DNA of 64,000 bases from Pseudomonas marincola. GTDB lineage: Bacteria; Pseudomonadota; Gammaproteobacteria; Pseudomonadales; Pseudomonadaceae. The notes under the pieces are model-generated. The model did no database searches. It saw only the letters and a program-made list of their open reading frames with translations, and had not been told where the DNA came from. The stretch lies in NCBI RefSeq assembly GCF_900116605.1, contig NZ_FPBC01000003.1, positions 248,001 through 312,000 of the forward strand. Reading direction: 5' to 3'. This document shows positions 20,202-29,285 of this stretch, piece after piece; within the stretch, counting starts at the first letter, position 1, and every line of letters starts with the position of its first letter. The translations under genes and the position numbers were made by a program.

Positions 20202-21038
20202 ATGAATTACCGTCACGCCTTCCATGCCGGCAACCACGCCGATGTTCTCAAGCACCTGGTGCTCAGCCGTCTGTTGCTGTTGCTGTCTCGCAAGGAGGCG
20301 CCTTATGCCTACCTCGATACCCATGCCGGGCTTGGCTTGTACGATTTGACGGCCGATCAGGCTACCCGCACCGGTGAATGGCGTGACGGCATTGGCCGGC
20401 TCTGGGAGGCGGATGATCTGCCGGCGGCGTTCAATGAGTACTTCGGTGTGCTGCGGGCGATGAACCCGGACGGTCAGTTGCGCTATTACCCGGGGTCGCC
20501 CGAATTGGCGCGCCAGTTGAGTCGTGAGCAGGATCGCCTGCAATTCAACGAAAAACACCCTGAAGACGGTCGCCTGCTGAAAGAGAACATGGCGCATGAC
20601 CGGCGCACAGCCGTGCATCTCGGGGAGGGCTGGTATGTGCCGCGCGCGCTGTTGCCCACTCAGGAAAAACGCATGGTGATGCTGATCGATCCGCCGTTTG
20701 AGCAGGCCGATGAGTTGGAGCGTTGTGTTGAGTCCTTGAATGATGCGATCGGTCGTATGCGGCAGGCTATCGTCGCCATCTGGTACCCGATCAAGGATGA
20801 GCGCCAGTTACACCGCTTCTACAACGACTTGAGCAAGAGCAACGCGCCGAAGTTGCTGCGCGCAGAGTTGTTCGTGCATCCGGGTGATGATGCTCAGCGC
20901 CTTAACGGCTCCGGTCTGGTCATCAGTAACCCGCCTTGGGGGCTGGAAGACGAGCTGCGCCAAATTCTGCCTTGGCTTGCTAAACGGCTGGCTCAAAGTG
21001 AAAGCAGCTGGCGTCTGGACTGGCTGATCGCCGAGTAA
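20202..21038 (+). CDS. rlmJ: 23S rRNA m6A2030 methyltransferase RlmJ
   Basis: A 278-residue SAM-dependent methyltransferase that modifies A2030 of 23S rRNA. The amino end [18 protein letters not shown] is characteristic. The SAM site [13 protein letters not shown] lies near residues 36-48 and the catalytic motif is LIDPPFE near 162-168 (the D-P-P-F form of DPPY). AAGGAG precedes the start. It stands alone, diverging from the MFS gene and convergent with msrA. Confidence 0.94.
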   Translation: MNYRHAFHAGNHADVLKHLVLSRLLLLLSRKEAPYAYLDTHAGLGLYDLTADQATRTGEWRDGIGRLWEADDLPAAFNEYFGVLRAMNPDGQLRYYPGSPELARQLSREQDRLQFNEKHPEDGRLLKENMAHDRRTAVHLGEGWYVPRALLPTQEKRMVMLIDPPFEQADELERCVESLNDAIGRMRQAIVAIWYPIKDERQLHRFYNDLSKSNAPKLLRAELFVHPGDDAQRLNGSGLVISNPPWGLEDELRQILPWLAKRLAQSESSWRLDWLIAE

Positions 21039-21048
21039 TCTCGGCACG

Positions 21049-21083
21049 CTCAGCTCAAGCCTTTGTGCAGGTCTTGAGCTGAG
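21049..21083. terminator. Candidate terminator hairpin 1 between rlmJ and msrA
   Basis: A perfect 11-bp inverted repeat (21049-21059 with 21073-21083) and 13-base loop directly follow the rlmJ stop. No T-run follows. Confidence 0.45.
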
Positions 21084-21099
21084 TGCGCTGTAGCAGGTA

Positions 21100-21118
21100 C
21101 GCGCCCGAAGCGGGCGCG
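21100..21118. terminator. Candidate terminator hairpin 2 between rlmJ and msrA
   Basis: An 8-bp all-GC stem (21100-21107 with 21111-21118) and 3-base loop sit next to the msrA stop. Very stable; no T-run. Confidence 0.45.
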
Positions 21119-21127
21119 CGCCATCAG

Positions 21128-21775
21128 TTACGCTGGCAGGCAGACACCGGTGCCGCCAATCCCGCAATAGCCTCCCGGGTTCTTCGCCAGATACTGCTGA
21201 TGGTAAATCTCGGCGTAATAGAACGTCGGCGCCATAGCAATTTCGGTGGTGATTTGCCCGGCATCGGCCTTGTCGAGTTCTGCCTGGTAAACCTGTTTGC
21301 TGGTTTCGGCCTGTTCCAGTTGTTCCTCATTGAAGCAATACAGCGCTGAGCGGTATTGGCTGCCCTGATCATTGCCCTGACGCATGCCTTGCGTTGGGTT
21401 ATGCGACTCCCAAAACACTTTCAACAGCGCCGGGTAGCTGGTTACTTTCGGGTCGAAAACCACCAGCACAACTTCCGCGTGCGCGGTGAGGCCCGAGCAG
21501 GTTTCTTCATACGTCGGGTTCGGCGTATGGCCGCCCGCGTAACCCACTGCGGTGGTATAAACGCCAGGTTGTTGCCAGAAGCGGCGTTCCGCACCCCAGA
21601 AGCAACCGAGACCGAAAATGGCCATTTGCATGCCAGCTGGGAAGGGCGCCTGCAACGGGTTGCCATTGACATAGTGGGCGTCGGGCACTGCTAACGGGGT
21701 ATCGCGCCCCGGCAATGCTTGTTCGGCCGTAGGCAGCTCAAGTTTGTGAGCCAGAATTTGCGAGCGCAGAACCAT
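21128..21775 (-). CDS. msrA: Peptide methionine (S)-S-oxide reductase MsrA
   Basis: A 215-residue MsrA. The catalytic cysteine is Cys58 in [12 protein letters not shown], and the chain ends [12 protein letters not shown] with resolving cysteines. It repairs S-methionine sulfoxide in proteins at the expense of thioredoxin. Length and motifs match the longer class I enzymes. It stands alone, with the dipA-like gene upstream on the same strand but 122 bases away. Confidence 0.95.
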   Translation of the reverse strand: MVLRSQILAHKLELPTAEQALPGRDTPLAVPDAHYVNGNPLQAPFPAGMQMAIFGLGCFWGAERRFWQQPGVYTTAVGYAGGHTPNPTYEETCSGLTAHAEVVLVVFDPKVTSYPALLKVFWESHNPTQGMRQGNDQGSQYRSALYCFNEEQLEQAETSKQVYQAELDKADAGQITTEIAMAPTFYYAEIYHQQYLAKNPGGYCGIGGTGVCLPA

Positions 21776-21897
21776 GTGCCATCCCTCAATCTATGTGTCT
21801 GTCTGCAAGTAGACCACTGCATCGGCGTGGCGTTACATGCGGATTATTCATCGACCAGTGTACTGCAGGTTTGGCGGCGTCTGCACGGTTGTCTTGT

Positions 21898-24147
21898 CTA
21901 GCGTTTGGGCGTCGTTGTGTAGTGCTGCAAGTGAGTGATGAGTGTGCTGCCGGATATGGGCGGATCAAACAAGTAGCCCTGGCCAATGTCGCAGCGCTGG
22001 TCACGGAGAAACTTCAATTGCGCCTGAGTCTCGATGCCCTCGGCAACGACTGTAAGTTTGAGTTTGTGGGCCATGGCGATGACCGCTGAAGTGATTTCGC
22101 GGTCGTCTTTGCTCTGCGGAATATCCTTGATGAAGCTGCGGTCAATCTTGATCACATCAATCGGGAATTTCTTCAGGTAGCTGAGCGATGAGTAGCCGGT
22201 GCCAAAGTCATCCATGGCCAGCGTGATCCCCAATTTCTTGAGTTCGGCCAACTGCGTGTGGGTGCTGTGGGTGGCTTCCAGCAGCAGGTTCTCGGTGAGT
22301 TCTATTTCCAGTAGTTTCGCCGGCATTTGCTCTTGCATCAGAATCGACTTCAAGCAGTCGACCAGATCCGGATCAGCAAACTGGCGCGGTGACATGTTTA
22401 TCGCAATCGGTAAATCCACAAATCCGGCATCGCGCAGTTGCGCACTCATTTTGCAGGCCTGACGCGCGACCCATTTGCCGATGGACACGATCATTCCTGT
22501 CTCTTCGGCGACGCCAATAAACTGATCGGGATTGATCAGGCCTTTCTGCGGGTGATACCAACGTAACAGCGCTTCCAGACCCACCAAACGGCCGCGTTTG
22601 AGGCAAAACTTGGGTTGGTAGAAAACCTTTAGCGCATCCTGGCCCAGTGCGAGGCGCAGGTTGTTTTCCACGAACTGCTTGTAGTCTGCCGCGGTATGCA
22701 GCTCGGGGGTGAAGGTTTGGAGCTGATTTTTGCCATTGGCCTTGGCTTTATGCAGCGCCAGCCCGGCATGTCGCATCAGCGCCTGTGGCTTGGTTTGGGT
22801 GCCGGTATCTATGGCCAGGCCAATGGATGCGGTCACGCCTATCTGCTGGTTGTCCAGCGTCAGCGGCATCTCCAGCGTGTGCAGTATCTGCAAGCCAATC
22901 GCCTGACACTGGCGGGTACTGAAACCGTCGAGCAGGATGGCAAATTCATTGCTGGCGATGCGCGCCATCACGCAGTTGCCAGTGACGCTGCTGCGCAACC
23001 GTTCGGCCAGGCTGGCCAATAATTGATCGCCCGCGTCATTGCCCATGCTGTCATTGATGCGCTTGAAGTTATCGATATCCACCAGCAGCAGGCCAAGTAC
23101 AGTTCTGCCGCTGTTTGCGCAATGCTGCTCCAGCTCGCGGATAAAGCCGTAGCGATTATCCAGCCCGGTAAGCGGGTCGGTGAACGCCAGCTTGTCCATG
23201 TTTTCCTGTTCGTTGTGGTGCTCACCCACGTCTTCATAGGTGTCTACATAGTAGGTGAAGCGACCACAGGCGCTGATACGTCTGGAAACCGACAGGAGGC
23301 ATCTGAGCGGCAGCTGATCTTTACGCCGGCAATTGAACTCCACCTGCCAGTTATTGCGGGCGTTGAAATGCGCCTCGATATCCAGTGCCTGGCTCTCTGC
23401 GTCTGCGGCAATCAGCTGGCGAATGGGTTGCCCGTGCATTTCGGCCGCTGTGTACGCGGTCATGCGGGTGAAATCGGGATTCACGTATTCGATGTGCGCG
23501 TTTTTGTTGAAGATCACCACGGCGCGTGGGCTTCGCTCAATATCGCGAAACTGGACTGGCCAACTGCCAAGCTCGGGAGTCAGGGGTAGATCGATCAACA
23601 GATAACCGCGTAAGACCGGTTGCCCGTCCTGCACGATCAGCTCTCCCCGCTCCTTGAGATGCAGTTGGCCATTGGCGGTATTCACGGTGTAGCTCACCAG
23701 ATACAGCGACTGCTGCTGCAACTGTTCCTGAATCACCTTATGCAAGTGCTCGCGCGTATCCGAGTCCATCAGGCTGGCGAACGCCGTGGGCGGTTGTTGC
23801 TGATTGGCGTCTGTGCAGAGTTGCGCGGCCGATAGCCCCAGCTTGTTTTTGCAGGCGTTATCAATGCTGAGCATCGGCCAGGTTTTCAGGTTCCGCCGTT
23901 CAAAGCTGATGATATCCAGCCCCGGTGATGCTTCAGGCGGCGCAGCTTTCACTGTAGGCGGATCTAATAGCGATCTTGGGACATTTCTCATGCTGGCTTC
24001 ACGTTCCATATGCTGGCCAAACAAATTGGCTTCCCACGTCACTGTGGGGCAGAAGGTCTCAACAATAGTGCAGTTGTCAGAGGTGGCGCATGGCGGAATA
24101 TGTTTAGCCGAATGTTTCCTCTGCAAGACCCTTTCCCAGTCATCCAC
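21898..24147 (-). CDS. dipA: PAS-GGDEF-EAL cyclic-di-GMP phosphodiesterase, DipA-like
   Basis: A protein of up to 749 residues with a PAS domain (about 195-305), a GGDEF domain (about 320-480) and an EAL domain (about 495-745). The GGDEF signature reads ASNEF near residue 399, so diguanylate cyclase activity is unlikely. The EAL domain keeps EALLRW near 522, DDFGTGYSS near 649 and VAEGIET, so it should hydrolyse c-di-GMP. An ASNEF motif and a location between msrA and aceF match DipA, which drives biofilm dispersion in P. aeruginosa (from memory; that protein is longer). The start is uncertain; 23991 (MRNVPRSLL) is a plausible alternative. Confidence 0.8.
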   Translation of the reverse strand: MDDWERVLQRKHSAKHIPPCATSDNCTIVETFCPTVTWEANLFGQHMEREASMRNVPRSLLDPPTVKAAPPEASPGLDIISFERRNLKTWPMLSIDNACKNKLGLSAAQLCTDANQQQPPTAFASLMDSDTREHLHKVIQEQLQQQSLYLVSYTVNTANGQLHLKERGELIVQDGQPVLRGYLLIDLPLTPELGSWPVQFRDIERSPRAVVIFNKNAHIEYVNPDFTRMTAYTAAEMHGQPIRQLIAADAESQALDIEAHFNARNNWQVEFNCRRKDQLPLRCLLSVSRRISACGRFTYYVDTYEDVGEHHNEQENMDKLAFTDPLTGLDNRYGFIRELEQHCANSGRTVLGLLLVDIDNFKRINDSMGNDAGDQLLASLAERLRSSVTGNCVMARIASNEFAILLDGFSTRQCQAIGLQILHTLEMPLTLDNQQIGVTASIGLAIDTGTQTKPQALMRHAGLALHKAKANGKNQLQTFTPELHTAADYKQFVENNLRLALGQDALKVFYQPKFCLKRGRLVGLEALLRWYHPQKGLINPDQFIGVAEETGMIVSIGKWVARQACKMSAQLRDAGFVDLPIAINMSPRQFADPDLVDCLKSILMQEQMPAKLLEIELTENLLLEATHSTHTQLAELKKLGITLAMDDFGTGYSSLSYLKKFPIDVIKIDRSFIKDIPQSKDDREITSAVIAMAHKLKLTVVAEGIETQAQLKFLRDQRCDIGQGYLFDPPISGSTLITHLQHYTTTPKR

Positions 24148-24334
24148 GGGCTAGAGCCCTTGCGGTGCTCTGTAAAAAATCACGCTGTTGGCGTGGTCGT
24201 GTCTGTCTGGTCTTGATTTCAAGTATCTCGCACATCGTATCCGGCTTGGTTGACCGCCATCACGCCAAGCAAAACGGCAAAACTCAACTGTTCAGAGTGT
24301 GCGGCGCTCGACGCCATAATTGATAAATAGCCCA

Positions 24335-24360
24335 TAAAAAACCCCGCCAATAGGCGGGGC
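24335..24360 (-). terminator. Rho-independent terminator of aceEF
   Basis: A GC-rich 7-bp stem (24342-24348 with 24353-24359) and 4-base loop, followed on the minus strand by a run of six or seven T. It lies 45 bases past the aceF stop. Canonical intrinsic terminator. Confidence 0.92.
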
Positions 24361-24404
24361 TGAGGAACGAGCGTGGCATGCTCGATAGGTACAACAGGGT
24401 AGCG

Positions 24405-26360
24405 TTACAGCAACATGGTGCGGATATCCGCCAGCACATCGCCGAGGCGCTTGGTGAAACGGGCTGCAGCAGCGCCATTGATCACGCGGTGATCGTAGGA
24501 CAGAGACAGCGGAAGCATCAGTTTTGGCTGGAAAGCTTTGCCATCCCAGACCGGCTGCATGGTGGCTTTGCTGACACCCAGAATCGCAACTTCAGGGGCG
24601 TTGACGATCGGTGTGAAACCGGTGCCGCCAATGTGACCGAGGCTGGAAATGGTGAAGCAGGCGCCTTGCATGGCATCCGGCGACAGTTTCTTGTTGCGGG
24701 CCTTGTCGGCAAGGTCTGCTGCTTCGGCTGCAAGCTGCAACAGGCTCTTCTGGTCAACATCGCGGATAACCGGTACCAGCAGGCCGTCCGGGGTGTCTAC
24801 AGCGAAGCCGATGTGCACGTACTTCTTGCGGATGAACGCTTTGCCGCTAGGCGCGAGCGAGCTGCAGAAGTCCGGCATTTCCTTGAGCATGTAAGCACAA
24901 GCCTTGAGCAGCAGTGGCAACACAGTCAGCTTGACGCCAGCCTTTTCCGCGACCGCTTTCTGCGCAACGCGGAAAGCTTCCAGTTCGGTGATATCTGCCG
25001 AGTCGAACTGGGTGACGTGAGGCACGTTGAGCCAGCTGCGATGCAAGTTGGCAGCGCCAATTTGCATCAGGCGAGTCATCGGAACTTCTTCGATTTCACC
25101 AAACTTGCTGAAGTCGATTGCCGGAACCGCTGGGATACCAGCACCGCCAGTAGCCGCTGCTGCCGCAGGCGCCTGCTTGGCCTTGTTCATCATCGATTTG
25201 ACGTAAACCTGCACGTCTTCTTTGAGAATACGCCCTTTAGGGCCCGTGCCAGGCACATCACCAAGCTCAACGCCGAACTCGCGAGCGAGCTGACGCACTG
25301 CCGGGCCTGCGTGCACTTTCGCGCCTTTGGCTGCTGGTGAAGCAGCCGGTGCTGGTGCTGATGCCGCAGGCGCTTGCGCTGGAGCCTTCGCCGGGGCTTT
25401 TTCAGGCGCGGCAGCAGGCGCTTGCTCAGCTGCAGGTGCGCTTTCAGCAGAGCCCGCTACTTTCAGCTTGAGAATCAGGTCGCCGGTGCCGGCTTCGTCG
25501 TCGAGTTTGACCTCAACGCTCTCAACCACGCCCGCGGATGGCGATGGCACTTCAAAGCTGGCTTTGTCCGACTCGAGGGTGATCAGCGATTGATCAACTT
25601 CGATGGTGTCGCCGGCCTTGACGAAGATCTCGATGATCTTGCCCTTGGCATCTGAACCGGTGTCCGGGATGCGCACTTCTTCAACCGAAGAGCCTGCAGC
25701 CTTGGCCGGAGCAGCTGCTTTTTCAGGCGCAGCGGCGGGTGCTTTGGCAGGTTCACTGGCGGCGGCCGCAGCCGGTGCAGCGCTGCCTGCCACTTTCAGT
25801 TTTAGAATCAGGTCGCCGGTGCCGGCTTCGTCGTCGAGTTTGACCTCAACGCTTTCCACCACGCCCGCAGACGGCGATGGCACTTCAAAGCTGGCCTTGT
25901 CCGATTCGAGGGTGATCAGCGATTGATCAACTTCGATGGTGTCGCCGGCCTTGACGAAGATCTCGATGATCTTGCCCTTGGCGTCTGAACCGGTGTCCGG
26001 AATGCGCACTTCTTCAACGCTGGAACCAGCCGCTGCCGGAGCAGGTGCCTCAGCCTTGGTCTCTGCTTTAGCCTCTTCCTGCGCAGGTGCGGCAGGCTCG
26101 GCTTCTTTGGCAGGTTCTTCGCTGGCGCCTTCTACTTCGAGCTCAAGCAGTTCGTCACCTTCTTTCAGGGTGTCGCCCAGCTTGACCTTGATGCTTTTGA
26201 TAACCCCGGCTTTAGGCGCCGGGATTTCCATGCTGGCTTTATCAGACTCAAGGGTCAAAAGGCTCTGGTCGGCTTCAATGCGGTCGCCGACCTTGACGAA
26301 CAACTCGATAACTTCACCCTCACCGCTGCCGATGTCGGGTACGCGAATCAATTCACTCAT
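24405..26360 (-). CDS. aceF: Pyruvate dehydrogenase E2, dihydrolipoyl acetyltransferase, three lipoyl domains
   Basis: A 651-residue E2 core protein. Three lipoyl domains lie at about residues 1-78, 113-192 and 224-303, each with the modified lysine in ESDKAS and separated by Ala/Pro/Lys linkers. The E1/E3-binding domain starts VHAGPAVRQLAREFGVELG near 346. The catalytic domain ends with SYDHRVINGAAAARF near 620, with Asn in place of the usual Asp, as in Azotobacter E2p. Lipoyl domains 2 and 3 are identical over about 82 residues. It follows aceE by 11 bases. Confidence 0.96.
   Translation of the reverse strand: MSELIRVPDIGSGEGEVIELFVKVGDRIEADQSLLTLESDKASMEIPAPKAGVIKSIKVKLGDTLKEGDELLELEVEGASEEPAKEAEPAAPAQEEAKAETKAEAPAPAAAGSSVEEVRIPDTGSDAKGKIIEIFVKAGDTIEVDQSLITLESDKASFEVPSPSAGVVESVEVKLDDEAGTGDLILKLKVAGSAAPAAAAASEPAKAPAAAPEKAAAPAKAAGSSVEEVRIPDTGSDAKGKIIEIFVKAGDTIEVDQSLITLESDKASFEVPSPSAGVVESVEVKLDDEAGTGDLILKLKVAGSAESAPAAEQAPAAAPEKAPAKAPAQAPAASAPAPAASPAAKGAKVHAGPAVRQLAREFGVELGDVPGTGPKGRILKEDVQVYVKSMMNKAKQAPAAAAATGGAGIPAVPAIDFSKFGEIEEVPMTRLMQIGAANLHRSWLNVPHVTQFDSADITELEAFRVAQKAVAEKAGVKLTVLPLLLKACAYMLKEMPDFCSSLAPSGKAFIRKKYVHIGFAVDTPDGLLVPVIRDVDQKSLLQLAAEAADLADKARNKKLSPDAMQGACFTISSLGHIGGTGFTPIVNAPEVAILGVSKATMQPVWDGKAFQPKLMLPLSLSYDHRVINGAAAARFTKRLGDVLADIRTMLL
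25449..25694 (-). repeat. Internal direct repeat in aceF, copy B (lipoyl domain 3)
   Basis: A 246-base segment nearly identical to 25782-26027, offset 333 bases. The encoded 82 residues are the same; the DNA differs only at scattered silent positions, with one uninterrupted identical run of more than 70 bases. Confidence 0.9.
25782..26027 (-). repeat. Internal direct repeat in aceF, copy A (lipoyl domain 2)
   Basis: Partner of 25449-25694; encodes lipoyl domain 2 with the same amino-acid sequence. Differences are silent, which points to duplication followed by purifying selection or gene conversion. Confidence 0.9.
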
Positions 26361-26371
26361 CGTTTCGCTCC

Positions 26372-29017
26372 TTAGCAGTCCAGTGGGTTGATTTTTTCAG
26401 GGTTGATGCCGAACTTGGCAATGGCTTCAGCCACTACTTTAGGTTCGATATCACCGCGGTCTGCCAAGGCTTCAAGAGCTGCCAGCACGACCCAGTTACG
26501 GTCGACTTCGAAGAAGTGGCGCAGCTTCTTGCGGCTGTCACTGCGGCCGAAACCGTCGGTGCCGAGCACTTTGTACTCTTTGCTTGGTACCCACTGGCGG
26601 ATCTGGTCAGCAAACAACTTCATGTAGTCGGTGCTGGCGATTACCGGACCTTTACGGCCAGTCAGGCACTGCTCGACATAAGACTGCTCAGGCTTCTGCT
26701 CCGGGTGCAGGCGATTGCGACGCTCTACAGCCAGGCCATCGCGGCGCAGTTCGTTGAAGCTTGTAACGCTCCAGACATCAGATGCCACGTTGAATTCTTC
26801 GCGGAGGATTTTCGCCGCTTCGCGAACTTCACGCAGGATCGTGCCGGAACCCAGAAGCTGGACGTGATGCGCGGCTTCTTTGCTGTCTTCTTCGAGCAGG
26901 TACATGCCCTTGATGATGCCTTCTTCGGCACCTTCAGGCATGGCTGGCTGCTGGTAGGCTTCGTTCATCACGGTGATGTAATAGAAGATGTTCTGCTGCT
27001 CTTCCATCATCTGGCGCGTGCCTTCGCGGATGATCACCGCCAGCTCGTAGCCGTAGGTTGGATCGAACGTGCGGCAGTTCGGAATGGTCGCCGCCATGAT
27101 GTGGCTGTGACCATCTTCGTGCTGCAGACCTTCACCGTTGAGCGTGGTGCGACCAGCAGTACCGCCGATCAGGAAGCCACGGGTGCGGCTGTCGCCAGCG
27201 GCCCAGGCCAGGTCGCCAATACGCTGGAAACCGAACATCGAGTAGAAGATGTAGAACGGCAGCATCGGCTGGTTGTGGCAGCTGTAGCTGGTGCCCGCGG
27301 CGATGAACGAGGACATCGCGCCGGCTTCGTTGATGCCTTCCTCGAGAATCTGACCTTTCTTGTCTTCGCGGTAGAACATTACCTGGTCTTTATCGACCGG
27401 CTCGTACAGCTGGCCTACAGACGAGTAGATACCGAGCTGACGGAACATGCCTTCCATACCGAAGGTACGGGCTTCGTCCGGGATGATCGGGACGATGCGC
27501 TGGCCGAGTTCTTTGTCCTTGACCAGCTGCGCGAGAATCCGCACGAAGGCCATGGTGGTCGAAATTTCACGGTCGCCCGAACCATCCAGAATCGCTTTCA
27601 GGGTGTCGAGCGGCGGCGTTGGAATGCTGAAGCTGTTGGCGCGGCGCTGCGGCACGAAACCGCCCAGTGCTTCGCGGCGCTTGGACAGGTACTTGGCTTC
27701 GGCGCTGCCTTCTTCCGGCTTGAAGAACGGCAGGTTTTCCAGCTGATCGTCATTGACCGGGATGTCGAAGCGATCGCGGAATTTGCGCAGGCTGTCGACG
27801 TCCACCTTCTTGGTGTTGTGCGCGGTGTTTTTGGCTTCGCCAGCACCGGTGCCGTAACCTTTGATGGTCTTGGCCAGAACGACAGTTGGCTGACCTTTGT
27901 GGTTGACCGCATCGTGGTAAGCCGCATAGACCTTGTACGGGTCGTGGCCGCCACGGTTGAGCTTCCAGATTTCGTCATCGGAAAGATCGGCAACCATCGC
28001 CTTGAGTTCTGGCGAGTTGAAGAAGTGTTCGCGAACGAAGGCGCCGTCTTTGGCCTTGTAGTTCTGGTATTCACCGTCGATCACTTCATCCATACGGCGC
28101 TGCAGCAGGCCGTCGGTGTCTTTTGCCAGCAGTGGGTCCCAGAAACGGCCCCATACAACCTTGTTGACGTTCCACTGTGCACCGCGGAATACGCCTTCGA
28201 GTTCCTGAATGATCTTGCCGTTGCCGCGAACCGGGCCGTCGAGGCGCTGCAGGTTGCAGTTGATAACGAAGATCAGGTTGTCGAGCTTCTCGCGGCCAGC
28301 CAGCGAAATGGCGCCGAGCGATTCCGGCTCATCACATTCGCCGTCGCCCAGGAAGCACCAGACTTTCTGCTTGCCAGCAGGGATGTAGCCACGGTCTTCC
28401 AGGTACTTCATGAAGCGCGCCTGGTAGATCGCCTGAATCGGGCCAAGGCCCATCGACACGGTCGGGAATTGCCAGAAGTCAGGCATCAACCAAGGGTGTG
28501 GATAAGATGACAGGCCGTTGCCGTCGACTTCCTGACGGAAGTTGATCATCTGCTCTTCGCTGATCCGGCCTTCCATGAAAGCGCGGGCATAAATGCCTGG
28601 TGCAACATGGCCCTGGAAATAGATAAGGTCGCCGCCGTGTTCATCAGTCGGCGCCTGGAAGAAGTAGTTGAAACCGATGTCATACAGCGTCGCACTGGAG
28701 GCGAAGCTGGAAATGTGGCCACCTAGATCGGGGTCGGTCAGGTTGGTGCGCATCACCATTGCCATTGCGTTCCAGCGAACCAGCGAGCGAATGCGGCGTT
28801 CCATGAACAGGTCGCCAGGCATGCGTGCTTCGTGGGTTACCGGGATTGTGTTGCGGTAAGGCGTGGTGATCGCGTAAGGCAGCTGTGCACCGCTGCGCGT
28901 TGCCAGTTCACCCAGACGGGTCATCAGGTAATGTGCGCGGTCTTCACCCTCTTGGTCGAGGACTGACTCAAGGGCGTCCAGCCATTCCTGGGTTTCGACG
29001 GGATCGAGGTCTTGCAT
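26372..29017 (-). CDS. aceE: Pyruvate dehydrogenase E1 component (homodimeric type)
   Basis: An 881-residue AceE. It uses thiamine diphosphate to decarboxylate pyruvate and acetylate the lipoyl groups of AceF. The TPP-binding motif runs from GDGECDEPES near residue 225 to the Asn-rich NCNLQRLDGPVRGNGK near 253. The length is normal for proteobacterial E1. GGAG lies 8 bases before the ATG. It is first gene of the aceEF operon, transcribed away from glnE; two inverted repeats upstream may be repressor sites. Confidence 0.97.
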   Translation of the reverse strand: MQDLDPVETQEWLDALESVLDQEGEDRAHYLMTRLGELATRSGAQLPYAITTPYRNTIPVTHEARMPGDLFMERRIRSLVRWNAMAMVMRTNLTDPDLGGHISSFASSATLYDIGFNYFFQAPTDEHGGDLIYFQGHVAPGIYARAFMEGRISEEQMINFRQEVDGNGLSSYPHPWLMPDFWQFPTVSMGLGPIQAIYQARFMKYLEDRGYIPAGKQKVWCFLGDGECDEPESLGAISLAGREKLDNLIFVINCNLQRLDGPVRGNGKIIQELEGVFRGAQWNVNKVVWGRFWDPLLAKDTDGLLQRRMDEVIDGEYQNYKAKDGAFVREHFFNSPELKAMVADLSDDEIWKLNRGGHDPYKVYAAYHDAVNHKGQPTVVLAKTIKGYGTGAGEAKNTAHNTKKVDVDSLRKFRDRFDIPVNDDQLENLPFFKPEEGSAEAKYLSKRREALGGFVPQRRANSFSIPTPPLDTLKAILDGSGDREISTTMAFVRILAQLVKDKELGQRIVPIIPDEARTFGMEGMFRQLGIYSSVGQLYEPVDKDQVMFYREDKKGQILEEGINEAGAMSSFIAAGTSYSCHNQPMLPFYIFYSMFGFQRIGDLAWAAGDSRTRGFLIGGTAGRTTLNGEGLQHEDGHSHIMAATIPNCRTFDPTYGYELAVIIREGTRQMMEEQQNIFYYITVMNEAYQQPAMPEGAEEGIIKGMYLLEEDSKEAAHHVQLLGSGTILREVREAAKILREEFNVASDVWSVTSFNELRRDGLAVERRNRLHPEQKPEQSYVEQCLTGRKGPVIASTDYMKLFADQIRQWVPSKEYKVLGTDGFGRSDSRKKLRHFFEVDRNWVVLAALEALADRGDIEPKVVAEAIAKFGINPEKINPLDC

Positions 29018-29127
29018 GGCTTGCTCCAGGGCTCAAAGGCTTCCAGAATCGGATGCCAGGATGCGTGGCCGGCTTCGTGAGTGGGCCACATCAATTCTTG
29101 GGTGTACCGGGGGTAGGACCGGCGCTG

Positions 29128-29142
29128 TGTAGTTTTACTACA
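29128..29142. promoter_or_regulatory. Putative operator 1 in the aceE-glnE interval
   Basis: A 15-base inverted repeat with perfect 6-base arms around 3 central bases (TGTAGT-3-ACTACA). It resembles, from memory, HexR-type (RpiR family) operators of pseudomonads and shewanellas. It lies about 110 bases before the aceE start. Confidence 0.6.
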
Positions 29143-29179
29143 TATTTGCGCGAATTTCAGCCCTTTGCTTACAAACTTT

Positions 29180-29194
29180 AGTAGCAAAACTACA
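29180..29194. promoter_or_regulatory. Putative operator 2 in the aceE-glnE interval
   Basis: On the minus strand it reads TGTAGT-3-GCTACT, matching 13 of 15 bases of the site at 29128-29142. The centres are 52 bases apart, near five helical turns, which suits cooperative binding on one DNA face. Confidence 0.5.
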
Positions 29195-29285
29195 ATTTAA
29201 TTACTGCGTTCTGAGTGTAAGTCCCTGTTTGCAAGGGGTTCAGTGATAAATACTGGCGCTCACAACTCGACAAAAAGGATAGACC

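Noticed and set aside
26516-28510. A 664-codon open frame on the plus strand opposite aceE
   Set aside because: It lies wholly inside aceE in the antisense direction; long antisense frames are common in GC-rich genes with strong codon bias, and it has no ribosome site or recognisable domain.
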